A DNA stretch of 38,924 nucleotides from Gammaproteobacteria bacterium (GCA_027365225.1 DAHXNV010000001.1:122102-161025); one strand, 5' to 3'. Shown: positions 1-7,309, counted from the stretch's first letter. Notes: a model not told the origin generated them from the letters alone. Program-made: numbers and translations.

Positions 1-1
1 C

Positions 2-349
2 ACGCACTATATGCGCGTCTGGCGCAATGGCCGGATTGTCCTCCGTCGCAAGACGGAGGCGGTGCGGATGCGGCGGAAGCTCACGGAGTTCGGTCGGCGC
101 CTGAAGTCGATGCGCACCGCGGGTGCTCGGGCGATGCAGATCTTTACCCTGCAGCATTGGCAGGGGCATCTGCAGTATTTTGGGGTCCGCGGCAACAGCC
201 GTAGCATCAGCTCTTACGCGCATCACGTAAAGCGGTTGCTTTTCAAGTGGCTCAACCGTCGCAGCCAGCGTCGTAGCTTCACCTGGAAGCACTTCGCTGC
301 GTGGCTCGACACTTGGATGCCCCGGCCAGGGATCGTGCACCGTCTATGA
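2..349 (+). pseudogene. ltrA: group II intron reverse transcriptase/maturase, C-terminal part (runs off left edge)
   Basis: The reading frame is open from the window edge and ends at a stop at 347-349. It starts with the THY of the family's FLGFTHY region, then a basic KRLRR-like stretch. The maturase (X) and group II intron maturase-specific regions follow: a QHWQGHLQYFGVRGNS block (the family's GxxNYYxVPGNS), then a VKRLLFKWLNRRSQRRSFTW block. These proteins splice and retromobilise their host intron. Here the final residues (GIVHRL, then stop) replace the usual HPWPxxRF tail, so the extreme C-terminus may be frameshifted. Intron RNA domains V and VI follow directly (379-461), which confirms the assignment. 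Only the tail lies in the window, so intactness of the full protein cannot be judged. Confidence 0.85.
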
Positions 350-378
350 GGTCCTGCCCATCCGAACGACCCAACTGG

Positions 379-461
379 GAGCCGGATGGACGAAAAGCCC
401 CTGTCCGGTTCTGCGAGGGCGGTCTGCTGCTCCTCCAACGGCGCAGCAGGCCGCTACTTAC
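379..461 (+). ncRNA. group II intron domains V and VI (3' end of intron)
   Basis: Positions 379-411 fit domain V. A GAGCCGGA strand pairs with TCCGGTTC across a short stem and GAAA-like loop, about 33 nt in total against the usual 34. It is followed by CTGCGAGGG and then a domain VI hairpin, in which GGCGGTCTGCTGC (about 418-430) pairs with GCAGCAGGCCGCT (about 444-456). The sequence CTACTTAC then follows, so the intron 3' boundary is placed near 461 (inference from the usual AY end). It belongs with the maturase tail just upstream. Confidence 0.8.
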
Positions 462-839
462 ACAGACTGCGCTCCCGAGCGGACGGCAAAAGTACGGCAT
501 GATCCGGGGCGCAATGCCATCGCTTGCGGTGGACCCGGGTAGTTGCGGCGGGCATCGACCGACGGGGAGTAGAGACTGCGGCGCAGCGCGGCGCGGAGCT
601 TGCGCTTCTCTCGCGGGGACGCTCGGGCCGTGGTCCGACCCGTCTGGCGGACCCCCATCACATCGAACGATCTGGAACCTACAGCGAGCGACCCCCACTG
701 GGATCGGCAGGGGACGGCCTACGATGCGGGGATCACGCATGCCGCGCAATGTGCGGCGACTGCCGACGGGCCCCAGCAAGCTCGGGCCTCGGGGCCTGGA
801 TGTGGCGAGCCCGGAGGACTCCAGGCCGGCGTTGCACCG
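462..839. other. stretch without a recognisable gene, downstream of intron
   Basis: This is the 3' exon side of the group II intron. I see only short overlapping frames without family resemblance on either strand. It is probably decayed flanking DNA of the same island and may once have encoded the front of the regulator whose tail begins near 840. Confidence 0.4.
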
Positions 840-1068
840 GTCCCCGAGTCGCTCGAAAAGGCTTCGGTGAAAACTTCGGCGAAAACTTCGGTGAAAACCA
901 CCGATGCGCTGCTGGAGCTTTTGCGCCAGAAACCCCCAATCACCCGGGCGGACGTGGCTGTGCAGGTCGGACGCACCGTCCGTGCCGTCGAGATGGCCAG
1001 TGCCAAACTGGTCAAAGCGGGTTGCTTGAGATTCGCCGGCGGGGCGGATTCGGCTCGTTTGCCCCACG
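840..1068 (+). pseudogene. winged-helix tail of an AlbA_2/AAA_4-type ATP-binding regulator (remnant)
   Basis: The frame reads a KTS-rich linker (SVKTSAKTSVKTT) and then a winged-helix domain (TDALLELLRQKPPITRADVAVQVGR and on to VEMASAKLVKAG). This is the characteristic C-terminus of RecG-like/AlbA_2 (Schlafen AAA_4) transcriptional regulators. The linker is encoded by three copies of a 12-bp repeat (863-898). The upstream frame shows no ATPase or AlbA domain, and the downstream frame runs into unrelated residues after LRFAGG. I read it as a C-terminal relic. Such proteins often travel with defence or toxin genes, which fits the higBA and Fic neighbours. Confidence 0.55.
863..898 (+). repeat. 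three tandem 12-bp repeats TTCGGYGAAAAC
   Basis: Three head-to-tail copies (863-874, 875-886, 887-898) differ at one position (T/C). They encode the VKTS/AKTS/VKTT linker of the regulator remnant. Confidence 0.85.
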
Positions 1069-1130
1069 TGCCCGAATCGAGCGGTCGGAGCTGGGGGAGA
1101 CTTCCGCGATCGGGCTGGGATGGAATCTGT

Positions 1131-1457
1131 TCACGCAGGATGGGGGTCGGAGAGGTCCGATCGCGGTATCGGATGAATGGCCCGTGCGAGCTTCTTCCCA
1201 ATCCGGCGGTCGGCTACTTCGAGGTCATGCTGCGACTGCAGATTCAGCCAGAGTTGGGCGGAGGTGCCGAAGTACATCGATAACCGCAAAGCCATCTCGG
1301 CCGTAACTGCACGACGTCGGCGCACGATCTCGTTTATCGATGGAGCCGTCACTCCCAGCTCCTTCGCCAACTTGTAAGAACTCAACCGGAGCGGCTGCAT
1401 GAAATCGCGCAGCAGAATGTCACCCGGATGCACGGGGCGCAGGCTCTTCGGTGCCAT
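1131..1457 (-). CDS. higA: HigA-family antitoxin (XRE helix-turn-helix)
   Basis: The 108-residue protein is an antidote and DNA-binding repressor of the HigB toxin encoded just upstream. It starts MAPKSLRPVHPGDIL, the family hallmark HPGxxL. A helix-turn-helix of the Cro/C1 type follows (about residues 26-52, SSYKLAKELGVTAPSINEIV), then the HigA-typical FGTSAQLWLNLQSQHDL helix. The start at 1457 has a good ribosome site (GAAGGA about 9 nt upstream) and gives the usual family length; the open frame continues upstream without family residues. It follows higB by 20 nt in the toxin-first order typical of hig loci. HigA together with HigB would be expected to autorepress the promoter ahead of higB. 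Confidence 0.9.
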   Translation of the reverse strand: MAPKSLRPVHPGDILLRDFMQPLRLSSYKLAKELGVTAPSINEIVRRRRAVTAEMALRLSMYFGTSAQLWLNLQSQHDLEVADRRIGKKLARAIHPIPRSDLSDPHPA

Positions 1458-1477
1458 GTTCAAAATTCCTTCCCGGC

Positions 1478-1759
1478 TCAGTGATAGTCGACAATCTCGA
1501 CGTCGAGAGCATCGCCATTCTGCCACCTGAAGCAGATGCGCCACTGCTTGTTAACGCGGATGCTGTGCTGGCCCGCGCGGTCGCCTTTGAGTGCCTCGAG
1601 CTGATTCGATGGGGAAATCATAAGATCGCGCAGATCCACGGCGCTGTCGAGGTACTTCAGCTTCTCGCGTGCGCGTTGCTGAATCTGGTTGTCCAGGCTC
1701 TTCACGAACTTGCCCTTGAATATCGTTTCCGTGTCCTTGTCCTTGAAAGTCCGGATCAC
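1478..1759 (-). CDS. higB: HigB-family toxin (RelE-like ribosome-dependent mRNA interferase)
   Basis: The 93-residue toxin, counted from a GTG start at 1757-1759, begins MIRTFKDKDTETIFKG. It has the HigB core SRxxARxKLxxLDSAxxLxDL and ends in the RelE-fold strand-rich segment (SIRVNKQWRICFRW, then DVEIVDYH). HigB proteins cleave mRNA on the ribosome. The GTG start matches the family N-terminus; a TTG at 1795 would add 12 residues lacking similarity. No clear Shine-Dalgarno sequence precedes the GTG. The gene lies directly upstream of higA, and a palindrome at 1781-1791 is a candidate operator. It is apparently intact, unlike its neighbours. Confidence 0.88.
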   Translation of the reverse strand: MIRTFKDKDTETIFKGKFVKSLDNQIQQRAREKLKYLDSAVDLRDLMISPSNQLEALKGDRAGQHSIRVNKQWRICFRWQNGDALDVEIVDYH

Positions 1760-1780
1760 GGCAAAAAGCTTAACGTGCTG

Positions 1781-1795
1781 CGATATTATCGTCAA
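1781..1795 (-). promoter_or_regulatory. candidate higBA operator/promoter element
   Basis: CGATATTATCG (1781-1791) is a perfect palindrome around one central base, 22 nt ahead of the higB start. On the minus strand it overlaps a TTGACG hexamer (1790-1795) that could be a -35 box; the matching -10 is weak. It is inferred to be the HigA/HigBA autoregulatory site. Confidence 0.35.
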
Positions 1796-1905
1796 GCATT
1801 AAGCCGCATTCCCGCCGAAGCGATTGCTTGGCCGCGAGCCGACATTCATTGGTTCCCAGTTGAGGCCGCAAACTGCCGCCTGTCTGGCCACCATAGGGTA
1901 TCGTC

Positions 1906-2119
1906 ATGAACCACTTCATTGAGACTTGCTTTAGGACACAGCCGTGGAGCAAGGGAAATCTCGTCGGACAGAAAGCTCCGCGACGACTCAAGGAGATCTG
2001 GGCAATTGATATTGGCTTACAGCTTGGTCATCGCGATCGGGCATTGGCGCTGTTCAACCTGGATGTCGATAGCAAGCTGCGCTCATGTGATCTCGTAAAG
2101 CTGCGCGTCCGGGATGTTG
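1906..2119 (+). pseudogene. tyrosine recombinase/integrase, N-terminal fragment
   Basis: The frame begins MNHFIETCFRTQPWSKG and contains LKEIWAIDIGLQLGHRDRAL and ALFNLDVDSKLRSCDLVKL. This is the N-terminal core-binding and early catalytic segment of a widespread integron-like or phage-type tyrosine recombinase. The family continues with RVRDV and a catalytic domain of about 130 more residues with R-H-R-Y. Here similarity stops at residue 71 (about position 2119), and the catalytic residues are absent. The break coincides with the end of a transposase fragment on the other strand, so the gene was probably cut by an insertion or deletion. It is non-functional as seen. Confidence 0.7.
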
Positions 2120-2142
2120 AACGTTTCACCAGCGTCCCGATC

Positions 2143-2554
2143 GCCTTCTCGCTCGCACCTGCGCAATCGCTCGATTGCTCAGCCCTTGGGCTGTGAGCCT
2201 CTCGATCAGCCGCAACCGCTTACCAGGGATCCGGCGCCGGCCGCGCCGCCGTCCCTCGGGTCGGCCCAGTCCCACCATCCCTGCGGCGTAACGCTCCTGG
2301 TGGCGGGGAATGATGCGCTCGGTTCTGCCAAAGGCCCGCGCCAGCTCCGTCTGCTGAGCGAACCCATTGTCAGCCAACATCACCATCGCATACGACTCAG
2401 CCACCGCATCGCCTGTGCAATAGTGATACACCGGCAGGCTCCCGACCACGATCACCCGCTGATTTCCCTCCGTGCGCACGGTGCAGCGCGCGTTGATGAG
2501 CACGGTATCGTACGGGGTTGCCGCGGGCAGCCCCAAGGCAAGCTGGCTGTTCAT
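2143..2554 (-). pseudogene. transposase N-terminal fragment (helix-turn-helix part)
   Basis: Read on the minus strand from an ATG at 2554, the frame gives CTVRTEGNQRVIVVGSLPVYHY, then SYAMVMLADNGFAQQTELARAFGR, RRGRRRIPGKRLRLIE and LTAQGLSNRAIAQ. I recognise these as the N-terminal half of a large helix-turn-helix transposase family. Intact members continue with RLGVxExAVRK and a long catalytic region. Here the resemblance ends at RAIAQ (about 2143), near the end of the recombinase scrap. There is no catalytic domain and no inverted repeat that I can identify. The product would be inactive as a transposase. Confidence 0.6.
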
Positions 2555-2816
2555 GCCCGCCAGCAGAACCGGACAGGATTCGGTCCGCAATCTCCCGCGG
2601 GTGTTACTACACATATGAACCACGGAGCCGGGAAAAAGGAAGTTCTCAGTACAGAGCCCCGGGTTAGGGCGCGAGCGTGCGGGCCGCGCGTCATGATGAC
2701 GCGCGGGCGTCGCCCCCGTAACAGCGGCCCTACGCACGCTGCCCCGTCTCTCCGTCACGAGCGCAACAGCCCATAAGCCTTTGGTCAAATTCGCGTTTTC
2801 AATATGCGCCGCAGAG

Positions 2817-2912
2817 AAACCTAGAAACGGGGATGCAATAAAACCTAAAAATTAGTAAACTCATAGACCTAAAAACGGAAAGACGCCTTAACCTAGATTC
2901 ACAATCCACCCA
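2817..2912 (+). repeat. four direct repeats with exact 24-bp period (core ACCTAR) upstream of the Fic gene
   Basis: Units begin at 2817, 2841, 2865 and 2889. They read aaacctagaaac, aaacctaaaaat, agacctaaaaac and taacctagattc at their 5' halves, and the second halves are not conserved. The CC of the core falls at 2820, 2844, 2868 and 2892, exactly 24 bp apart. The array is AT-rich against its surroundings and ends at the Fic start codon. No fifth copy is found at the next phased position on either side. An operator array for the Fic protein's own N-terminal winged helix is an inference. Confidence 0.8.
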
Positions 2913-4447
2913 TGCCGACGCCCGCTAACCTTTTGGCAAGTGCCCTCGAGCAGCTGCGTGCGCTCCAGATGGCGGGGCGCATGGCAATCCGCTCTGGCGA
3001 GTTGCCGCGCGCCGCGCGCGAGCGGCTCCTGCGCAACGGCTTCCTGCAGGAAGTCATGCGCGGCTGGTACATGCCGGCGAGCCCGGGCGAGCAGGCGGGC
3101 GACACGACGGCGTGGTACGCGGCCTTCTGGCCGTTCGTCGCGAGCTATCTCGACTCGCGCCTCGGAACGGCCTGGTGCGTCAGTGCGGACCAGTCGTTGC
3201 TGCTGCACGTCGGCGATCGGACCGTGCCCCGGCAGCTGCTCGTGCGCTCGCCTCGCGGCAACAACAAGCCCACGCCGCTGCTGCATGGCACCTCCGTGTT
3301 CGACGTGCGTCTCGAGTTGCCGCCGCCGGAAGAACGCGCGGTGATCGACGGTGTCCGCGCGATGACACTTGGCGCGTCGCTCGTGCATGCCTCGCCCGGG
3401 CTCTATCACGAGCGCGCGGTGGACGTGCGGGCCGCGCTTGTCACGGTTCCCGATGCCTCCGACCTACTACGTCCGCTCCTCGCAGGCGGCAAGAGCAAAG
3501 TCGCGGGCAGGCTCGCCGGCGCGCTGCGCAACGTCGGACGCGATCGCGTCGCGGATCAGGTCCTCGCCGCAATGCGCACGGCAGGCTACGTAGTCCGGGA
3601 GAACGACCCCTTCGAAGATGCCGCCCCTGTCGTGTTTTCGAGCCGCGAGCGCTCGCCCTATGTGGGTCGGTTGCGTCTGCAATGGGCGCGCATGCGCCCG
3701 ATGGTGCTCGAGCATTTCCTGCCCACGCCGCCCTCACCGGTCGCGGCGACCTACCTTCAGCAGGTGGACGAGGTGTACCGCGCCGACGCGTACCACTCAT
3801 TGTCGATAGAGGGCTACACAGTCAGTGACGCTCTCATCGAGCGCGTGCGCTCGGGCCTATGGAATCCCGAGCACAACGAGCAGGACCGACTCAATCGTAA
3901 TGCGCTCGCGGCGCGCGGCTACTGGCAGGCGTTCCAGCGCGTGAAAGAATCCGTTGCGCGCGTGCTCGCCGGCGAGAACCCCGGCGTGCTCGCCGAAGCA
4001 GTGCATGGGGACTGGTATCGGGAGCTGTTCGGGCCCTCGGTGGCGGCCGGCCTGCTGAACGCCGCCGATCTCGCCGGATACCGCGCAGGACAGGTGTTCA
4101 TCCGGCGCTCGATGCACGTGCCTCCACCGGTCGAGGCAGTGCGCGATCTGATGCCCGAGTTCTTCGCGTTGCTGGCTGCGGAGCCTGAGCCGGCGGTGCG
4201 CGTCGTGCTCGGCCACTTCTTCTTCGTCTACGTGCATCCGTACATGGATGGCAACGGCCGCATGGGCCGCTTCCTGATGAACGTGATGCTGGCGTCCGGC
4301 GGCTGGCCGTGGACCGTCGTAACGGTGGATACGCGCGACGCATACATGGCCGCGCTCGAAGAGGCGAGCGTGCACCAGGACATCGTCCCGTTCACGCGCT
4401 TCCTCGCCGAGAGCGCGACTGCATCGGCACGTATGCATCGCGCGTAG
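2912..4447 (+). CDS. Fic-domain AMP-transferase fused to an AbiEi-like N-terminal region
   Basis: The 511-residue protein carries a Fic active-site motif HPYMDGNGRMGR at residues 442-453 (catalytic H442, phosphate-binding GNGR). It also has an N-terminal inhibitory motif SLSIEG at 296-301, matching (S/T)xxxE(G/N), so it is a class II self-inhibited Fic enzyme. Fic proteins transfer AMP (rarely other groups) to target side chains. Residues 1-60 resemble the winged helix of AbiEi antitoxins/regulators (ERLLRNGFLQEVMRGWYM), and residues 60-220 continue the AbiEi-like pattern. It looks like a single-chain toxin plus DNA-binding regulator. The ATG at 2912 abuts a four-copy 24-bp repeat array and has no clear Shine-Dalgarno sequence. 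No separate antitoxin gene is seen. Similar-length Fic proteins with this architecture occur in other proteobacteria. Target unknown. Confidence 0.85.
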   Translation: MPTPANLLASALEQLRALQMAGRMAIRSGELPRAARERLLRNGFLQEVMRGWYMPASPGEQAGDTTAWYAAFWPFVASYLDSRLGTAWCVSADQSLLLHVGDRTVPRQLLVRSPRGNNKPTPLLHGTSVFDVRLELPPPEERAVIDGVRAMTLGASLVHASPGLYHERAVDVRAALVTVPDASDLLRPLLAGGKSKVAGRLAGALRNVGRDRVADQVLAAMRTAGYVVRENDPFEDAAPVVFSSRERSPYVGRLRLQWARMRPMVLEHFLPTPPSPVAATYLQQVDEVYRADAYHSLSIEGYTVSDALIERVRSGLWNPEHNEQDRLNRNALAARGYWQAFQRVKESVARVLAGENPGVLAEAVHGDWYRELFGPSVAAGLLNAADLAGYRAGQVFIRRSMHVPPPVEAVRDLMPEFFALLAAEPEPAVRVVLGHFFFVYVHPYMDGNGRMGRFLMNVMLASGGWPWTVVTVDTRDAYMAALEEASVHQDIVPFTRFLAESATASARMHRA

Positions 4448-5103
4448 GCCCGACGGGAACGCGCTGCCCAATGGCGCACGCTCAATGTAAGGAACACGCG
4501 CTGTGCCGGTAAGTCTGTCGCACGTCTGGGCTCGAGAAGCCCGCTGCGGAACGACGTGCGGTACTCGACGCGGGGCCCTGCGGACGGGGATTGGTGTCGT
4601 ACATGTGCTCGCAACATAAGGTATGCGAAAATCCCGTTCATGGACCCGGCATTTCGAGTGTATCTCATCGACCGGGATGAGCCCTTTCTTGTCTGCCAGT
4701 CAGGCAGTTCGAGGTGATGCTGACGGAGTCCGAGATCCACTCGTCGCTCCAATTCTCGGGTCAGCGGATACGCGCGGCGAATGTCCTCGTGAAACTCACG
4801 AATCGCATCCCGACCGCGGTCCGGTGGATCGCCTATCACATGATGACATTCGATCGAACCGGTTGTTTTGACTCCGGGAGGTTCCGGCGGCGGGAGTTCA
4901 GCAAGCATCAGGAGGGAGCGGGTCGTGTGCTTGTCCGGATGACGTCCGAATCGCAGGACGAACGTCCTGTGGTCGGTGCCGCGGACCGCTTCGCGACGCG
5001 AGGTGGCGCATGGATGCCTTCGGCGAGCCCGGCTCGCGCCATCGACGCTGCCGTACTGTGCCGGAACAGGAGGCCTCGGCTCTGAAGCCGGCCGGAACCA
5101 CCG
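4448..5103. other. 656-bp stretch without a recognisable gene
   Basis: There are open frames on both strands, including a long minus-strand frame that crosses into the Fic and methyltransferase regions. None gives residues I can assign to a family. It probably contains decayed island DNA between the Fic gene and the methyltransferase fragment. Confidence 0.4.
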
Positions 5104-5330
5104 ATGGGCTTCTATACAGACCTTGTGTTGCCACGGCTCTGCGATCTCGCCATGCGGCACCGTGAACTCGTACCGTACCGGCGGCGGGTGGTCGGGGCGG
5201 CGCAGGGGCGGGTGCTCGAGATCGGCTCCGGGTCCGGATTGAACCTGCCGTTCTACGGCGATCGGGTCCAGGAGGTGCTTGCGCTCGAACCTGGTGCGCG
5301 GATGATCACCCTGGCGCGCCGGAAATGCCG
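5104..5330 (+). pseudogene. class I SAM-dependent methyltransferase, N-terminal fragment
   Basis: The frame begins MGFYTDLVLPRLCDLAMRH and contains the SAM-binding motif I (RVLEIGSGSGLNLPFYG, about residues 36-52) followed by the acidic motif II region (VLALEPGARM). This is the start of a UbiE-like methyltransferase of about 200 residues. Similarity ends at about residue 76 (LARRK). The frame then reads arginine-rich nonsense that is antisense to the tspO end. All substrate-binding parts are missing, so it is a truncated relic. It is tail-to-tail with tspO. Confidence 0.7.
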
Positions 5331-5395
5331 CGTAGGCGCAGGGCCGCGCCATAGCCGAGAGGCAGCAGCGCCCGGTCGCGCAGCTCGCGCTCGGT

Positions 5396-5914
5396 TCAGC
5401 CGAGTGCGGCGGGATTGGCGCGCCAGACGGCCCAGGCGAGCGCGCAGGCAAACAGTACCCAGGCGAGGTAGGGCAGCAGCAGCACGCCTGCGACGCTGCT
5501 GACCCGCCAGAACGCGGCCACGGTGATCCCGAGCAGGGCCACGAGCAGCACGATCCAGGCGAAGGACAGCGCGCCCATGTGCAGCCGGAAGAACAGCCAC
5601 GACCAGACTGCATTGACGGCGAGTTGCGCAAGAAAGAGACGCACGGGTCTGGAGTTCGCCGGCCGGACCCGCCAGACCCGCCATAGGGCAAGGGCCATCA
5701 GCAGGTACAGGATGGTCCAGACCGGTCCGAACAGCCACCCCGGCGGCGCCCACGCCGGCCGCGCCAGATGCGCATAGAACGCGCCGGCATTGATCGAGGC
5801 GATAGCGCCGAGGGCGGCAGCCGCGAAGCTCAGCGCCAGCGACATCACAAGCAGCCGCAATGCGTGGGGGCGGGCGCTGCGACTTTCGCGGCCGGACGAG
5901 TTGGGCTTCGCCAT
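5396..5914 (-). CDS. tspO: TspO/MBR family tryptophan-rich membrane protein
   Basis: The 172-residue protein has five predicted membrane helices. It carries the family signatures: WAPPGWLFGPVWTILYLLMALALWRVWR in the first loop and helix 2, AVNAVWSWLFFRLHMG, and LPYLAWVLFACALAWAVWR near the end. TspO proteins bind porphyrins and related ligands and are linked to stress and tetrapyrrole or light signalling. The start at 5914 is preferred because a purine-rich AGGCTAG lies just upstream; an ATG at 5950 would add 12 residues. It is encoded after a gap downstream of the dab-cysD operon on the same strand and is probably transcribed on its own. Confidence 0.88.
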   Translation of the reverse strand: MAKPNSSGRESRSARPHALRLLVMSLALSFAAAALGAIASINAGAFYAHLARPAWAPPGWLFGPVWTILYLLMALALWRVWRVRPANSRPVRLFLAQLAVNAVWSWLFFRLHMGALSFAWIVLLVALLGITVAAFWRVSSVAGVLLLPYLAWVLFACALAWAVWRANPAALG

Positions 5915-6075
5915 GGGTCTAGCCTGCGGCAGCGCACGCGGCGTGGTCAAGCACGGCGGCGGTTCGCGCCGTGCCCGGCGAGCAGCGCGGCATAATGCTG
6001 TGCAGGCTGACGCGGCGGTTCGACATCATCTTCGAAATCGGCCGGCGCCTTGCGCAGTGCTGGAGCGATCGGCGG

Positions 6076-6336
6076 CTATGCCCGCGACATCTGGGGCGTC
6101 GCGCCGTGCACGTCGAGGGATCGCCCGGAATACTCCTCACGGGCGATGCGCGCCTCGGTCCAGGGACGCAGCAGGTGCCCGAGCAGTTCCAGATCGTTGG
6201 CGAGGGCGAGCGGGTCGCGCTCGAGGGCGGCACGGAGCGTGTCCTTCAGCCATTCGCTGAGCGCCGGGTGCGCTAACGCTTGATGAATCCGCCGCTCGGT
6301 GCTGATCAGATCGATTTCGGCAGGGCCGGGGGACAT
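6076..6336 (-). CDS. small conserved-looking protein of unknown function, last gene of the dab-cysD operon
   Basis: It encodes 86 residues from an ATG at 6336 with a strong ribosome site (GAGAGGAGA). The protein is acidic to amphipathic and helical in look: ERRIHQALAHPALSEWLKDTLRAALERDP, then ALANDLELLGHLLRPWTEAR. There is no signal peptide, membrane helix or metal motif. It starts 22 nt after the cysD stop on the same strand, so it is probably cotranscribed with dabB-dabA-cysD. I do not recognise the family. Its position suggests an accessory role to the neighbouring CysD-like or Dab proteins, which is an inference only. Confidence 0.7.
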   Translation of the reverse strand: MSPGPAEIDLISTERRIHQALAHPALSEWLKDTLRAALERDPLALANDLELLGHLLRPWTEARIAREEYSGRSLDVHGATPQMSRA

Positions 6337-6358
6337 GGCATGTTCTCCTCTCAGGACG

Positions 6359-7309
6359 TTAGAAATAACCTTCGCGCTTTTGCTGCTCGAGCGAACCACC
6401 GGCTTCCCGATCGACCAGTCGGCCGCTGCGTTCGGAGCGGCGTGAGCGCAGGGTCTGCGCCGCGACCGCCCCGAGTGTCTCGGCGTCGGATTCTTCCGCG
6501 GCCGTCACCGGCCAGCACCCTAGGGTGCGAAAGCGCACCATGCGCTCCTCGGGGACCTCTCCCGGACTGAGCGGCATGCGCTGCGGATCGTCGACCACGA
6601 TGAGCTGCCCGTCGCGCACCACCACCGGCCGGGGGCGGGCCAGGTACAGCGGCGCCAGTTCGACGCCGCGGGCCAGGGCATAGGCGAGCACATCGAGCTC
6701 TGTCCAGTTCGAGAGCGGGAAGACGCGCGCGCTCTCGTGCGGACCGAGACGGAAGTTGAACAGGTTCCACAGTTCCGGCCGCTGACGGCGCGGCTCCCAG
6801 GTGTGATTCGGGCCGCGCACCGACACGATACGTTCCTTGGCGCGCGAGCGCTCCTCGTCACGCCGCGCGCCACCGATGATGATGTCGTAGCGAGCGGCAT
6901 CGAGCGCGCTTTTCAGCGCCTCGGTGCGCATCACGGCCGTGTAGCGATCGCCGTGATCGAAAGGGTTGATACCGGCGTCGCGGCCGGCTTCGTTGCAATG
7001 CACGCGCAACTCAAAGCCGTGCCGGCGCGCGAAGCGATCACGGAACTGCAGCAGTTCGCGGAACTCCCAGCTCGAGTCGATGTGCAGCAGCGGCACTGGC
7101 GGGCGGGCGGGATGAAACGCGCGGCAGGCCAGATGGGCGAGTACCGTCGAGTCCTTGCCGCCGGAGAACAGCAGCACGGGATTGCGCGCCTCGGCGAGCG
7201 CCTCGCGCAGGATGTAGATCGCTTCGGATTCCAGTGCCGCGAGTGCGGCGCGCGCCAGCTCCGAGCGCGCATCGGGCGGGCGTGTCGTCGGTGCACAGGC
7301 GCCCCTCAT
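6359..7309 (-). CDS. cysD: CysD-like sulfate adenylyltransferase small subunit (no cysN partner nearby)
   Basis: At 316 residues it matches CysD along its full length. It has the PP-loop SGGKDS (49-54), HIDSSWEFRELLQFRDR, GINPFDHG, GGARRDEERSRAKERI, VFPLSNWTELDV, MVRFRTLGCWP and the C-terminal EQQKREGYF. CysD makes adenosine 5'-phosphosulfate from sulfate and ATP, normally together with the GTPase CysN. No cysN, cysH or cysC is in the window. Its ATG overlaps the dabA stop (ATGA), so it is translationally coupled to the inorganic-carbon pump genes. Either CysN is encoded elsewhere or this paralogue does another adenylation. The catalytic motifs look intact. Confidence 0.88.
   Translation of the reverse strand: MRGACAPTTRPPDARSELARAALAALESEAIYILREALAEARNPVLLFSGGKDSTVLAHLACRAFHPARPPVPLLHIDSSWEFRELLQFRDRFARRHGFELRVHCNEAGRDAGINPFDHGDRYTAVMRTEALKSALDAARYDIIIGGARRDEERSRAKERIVSVRGPNHTWEPRRQRPELWNLFNFRLGPHESARVFPLSNWTELDVLAYALARGVELAPLYLARPRPVVVRDGQLIVVDDPQRMPLSPGEVPEERMVRFRTLGCWPVTAAEESDAETLGAVAAQTLRSRRSERSGRLVDREAGGSLEQQKREGYF

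Noticed and set aside
2113-2142. Continuation of the transposase into the recombinase scrap as one gene
   Set aside because: Family similarity ends at RAIAQ; the last residues (RARRRSGRW) are a different frame or foreign sequence.
4228-5691. A 487-residue minus-strand open frame
   Set aside because: It crosses the Fic C-terminus and methyltransferase in antisense with low-complexity residues; no family is recognised over its length.
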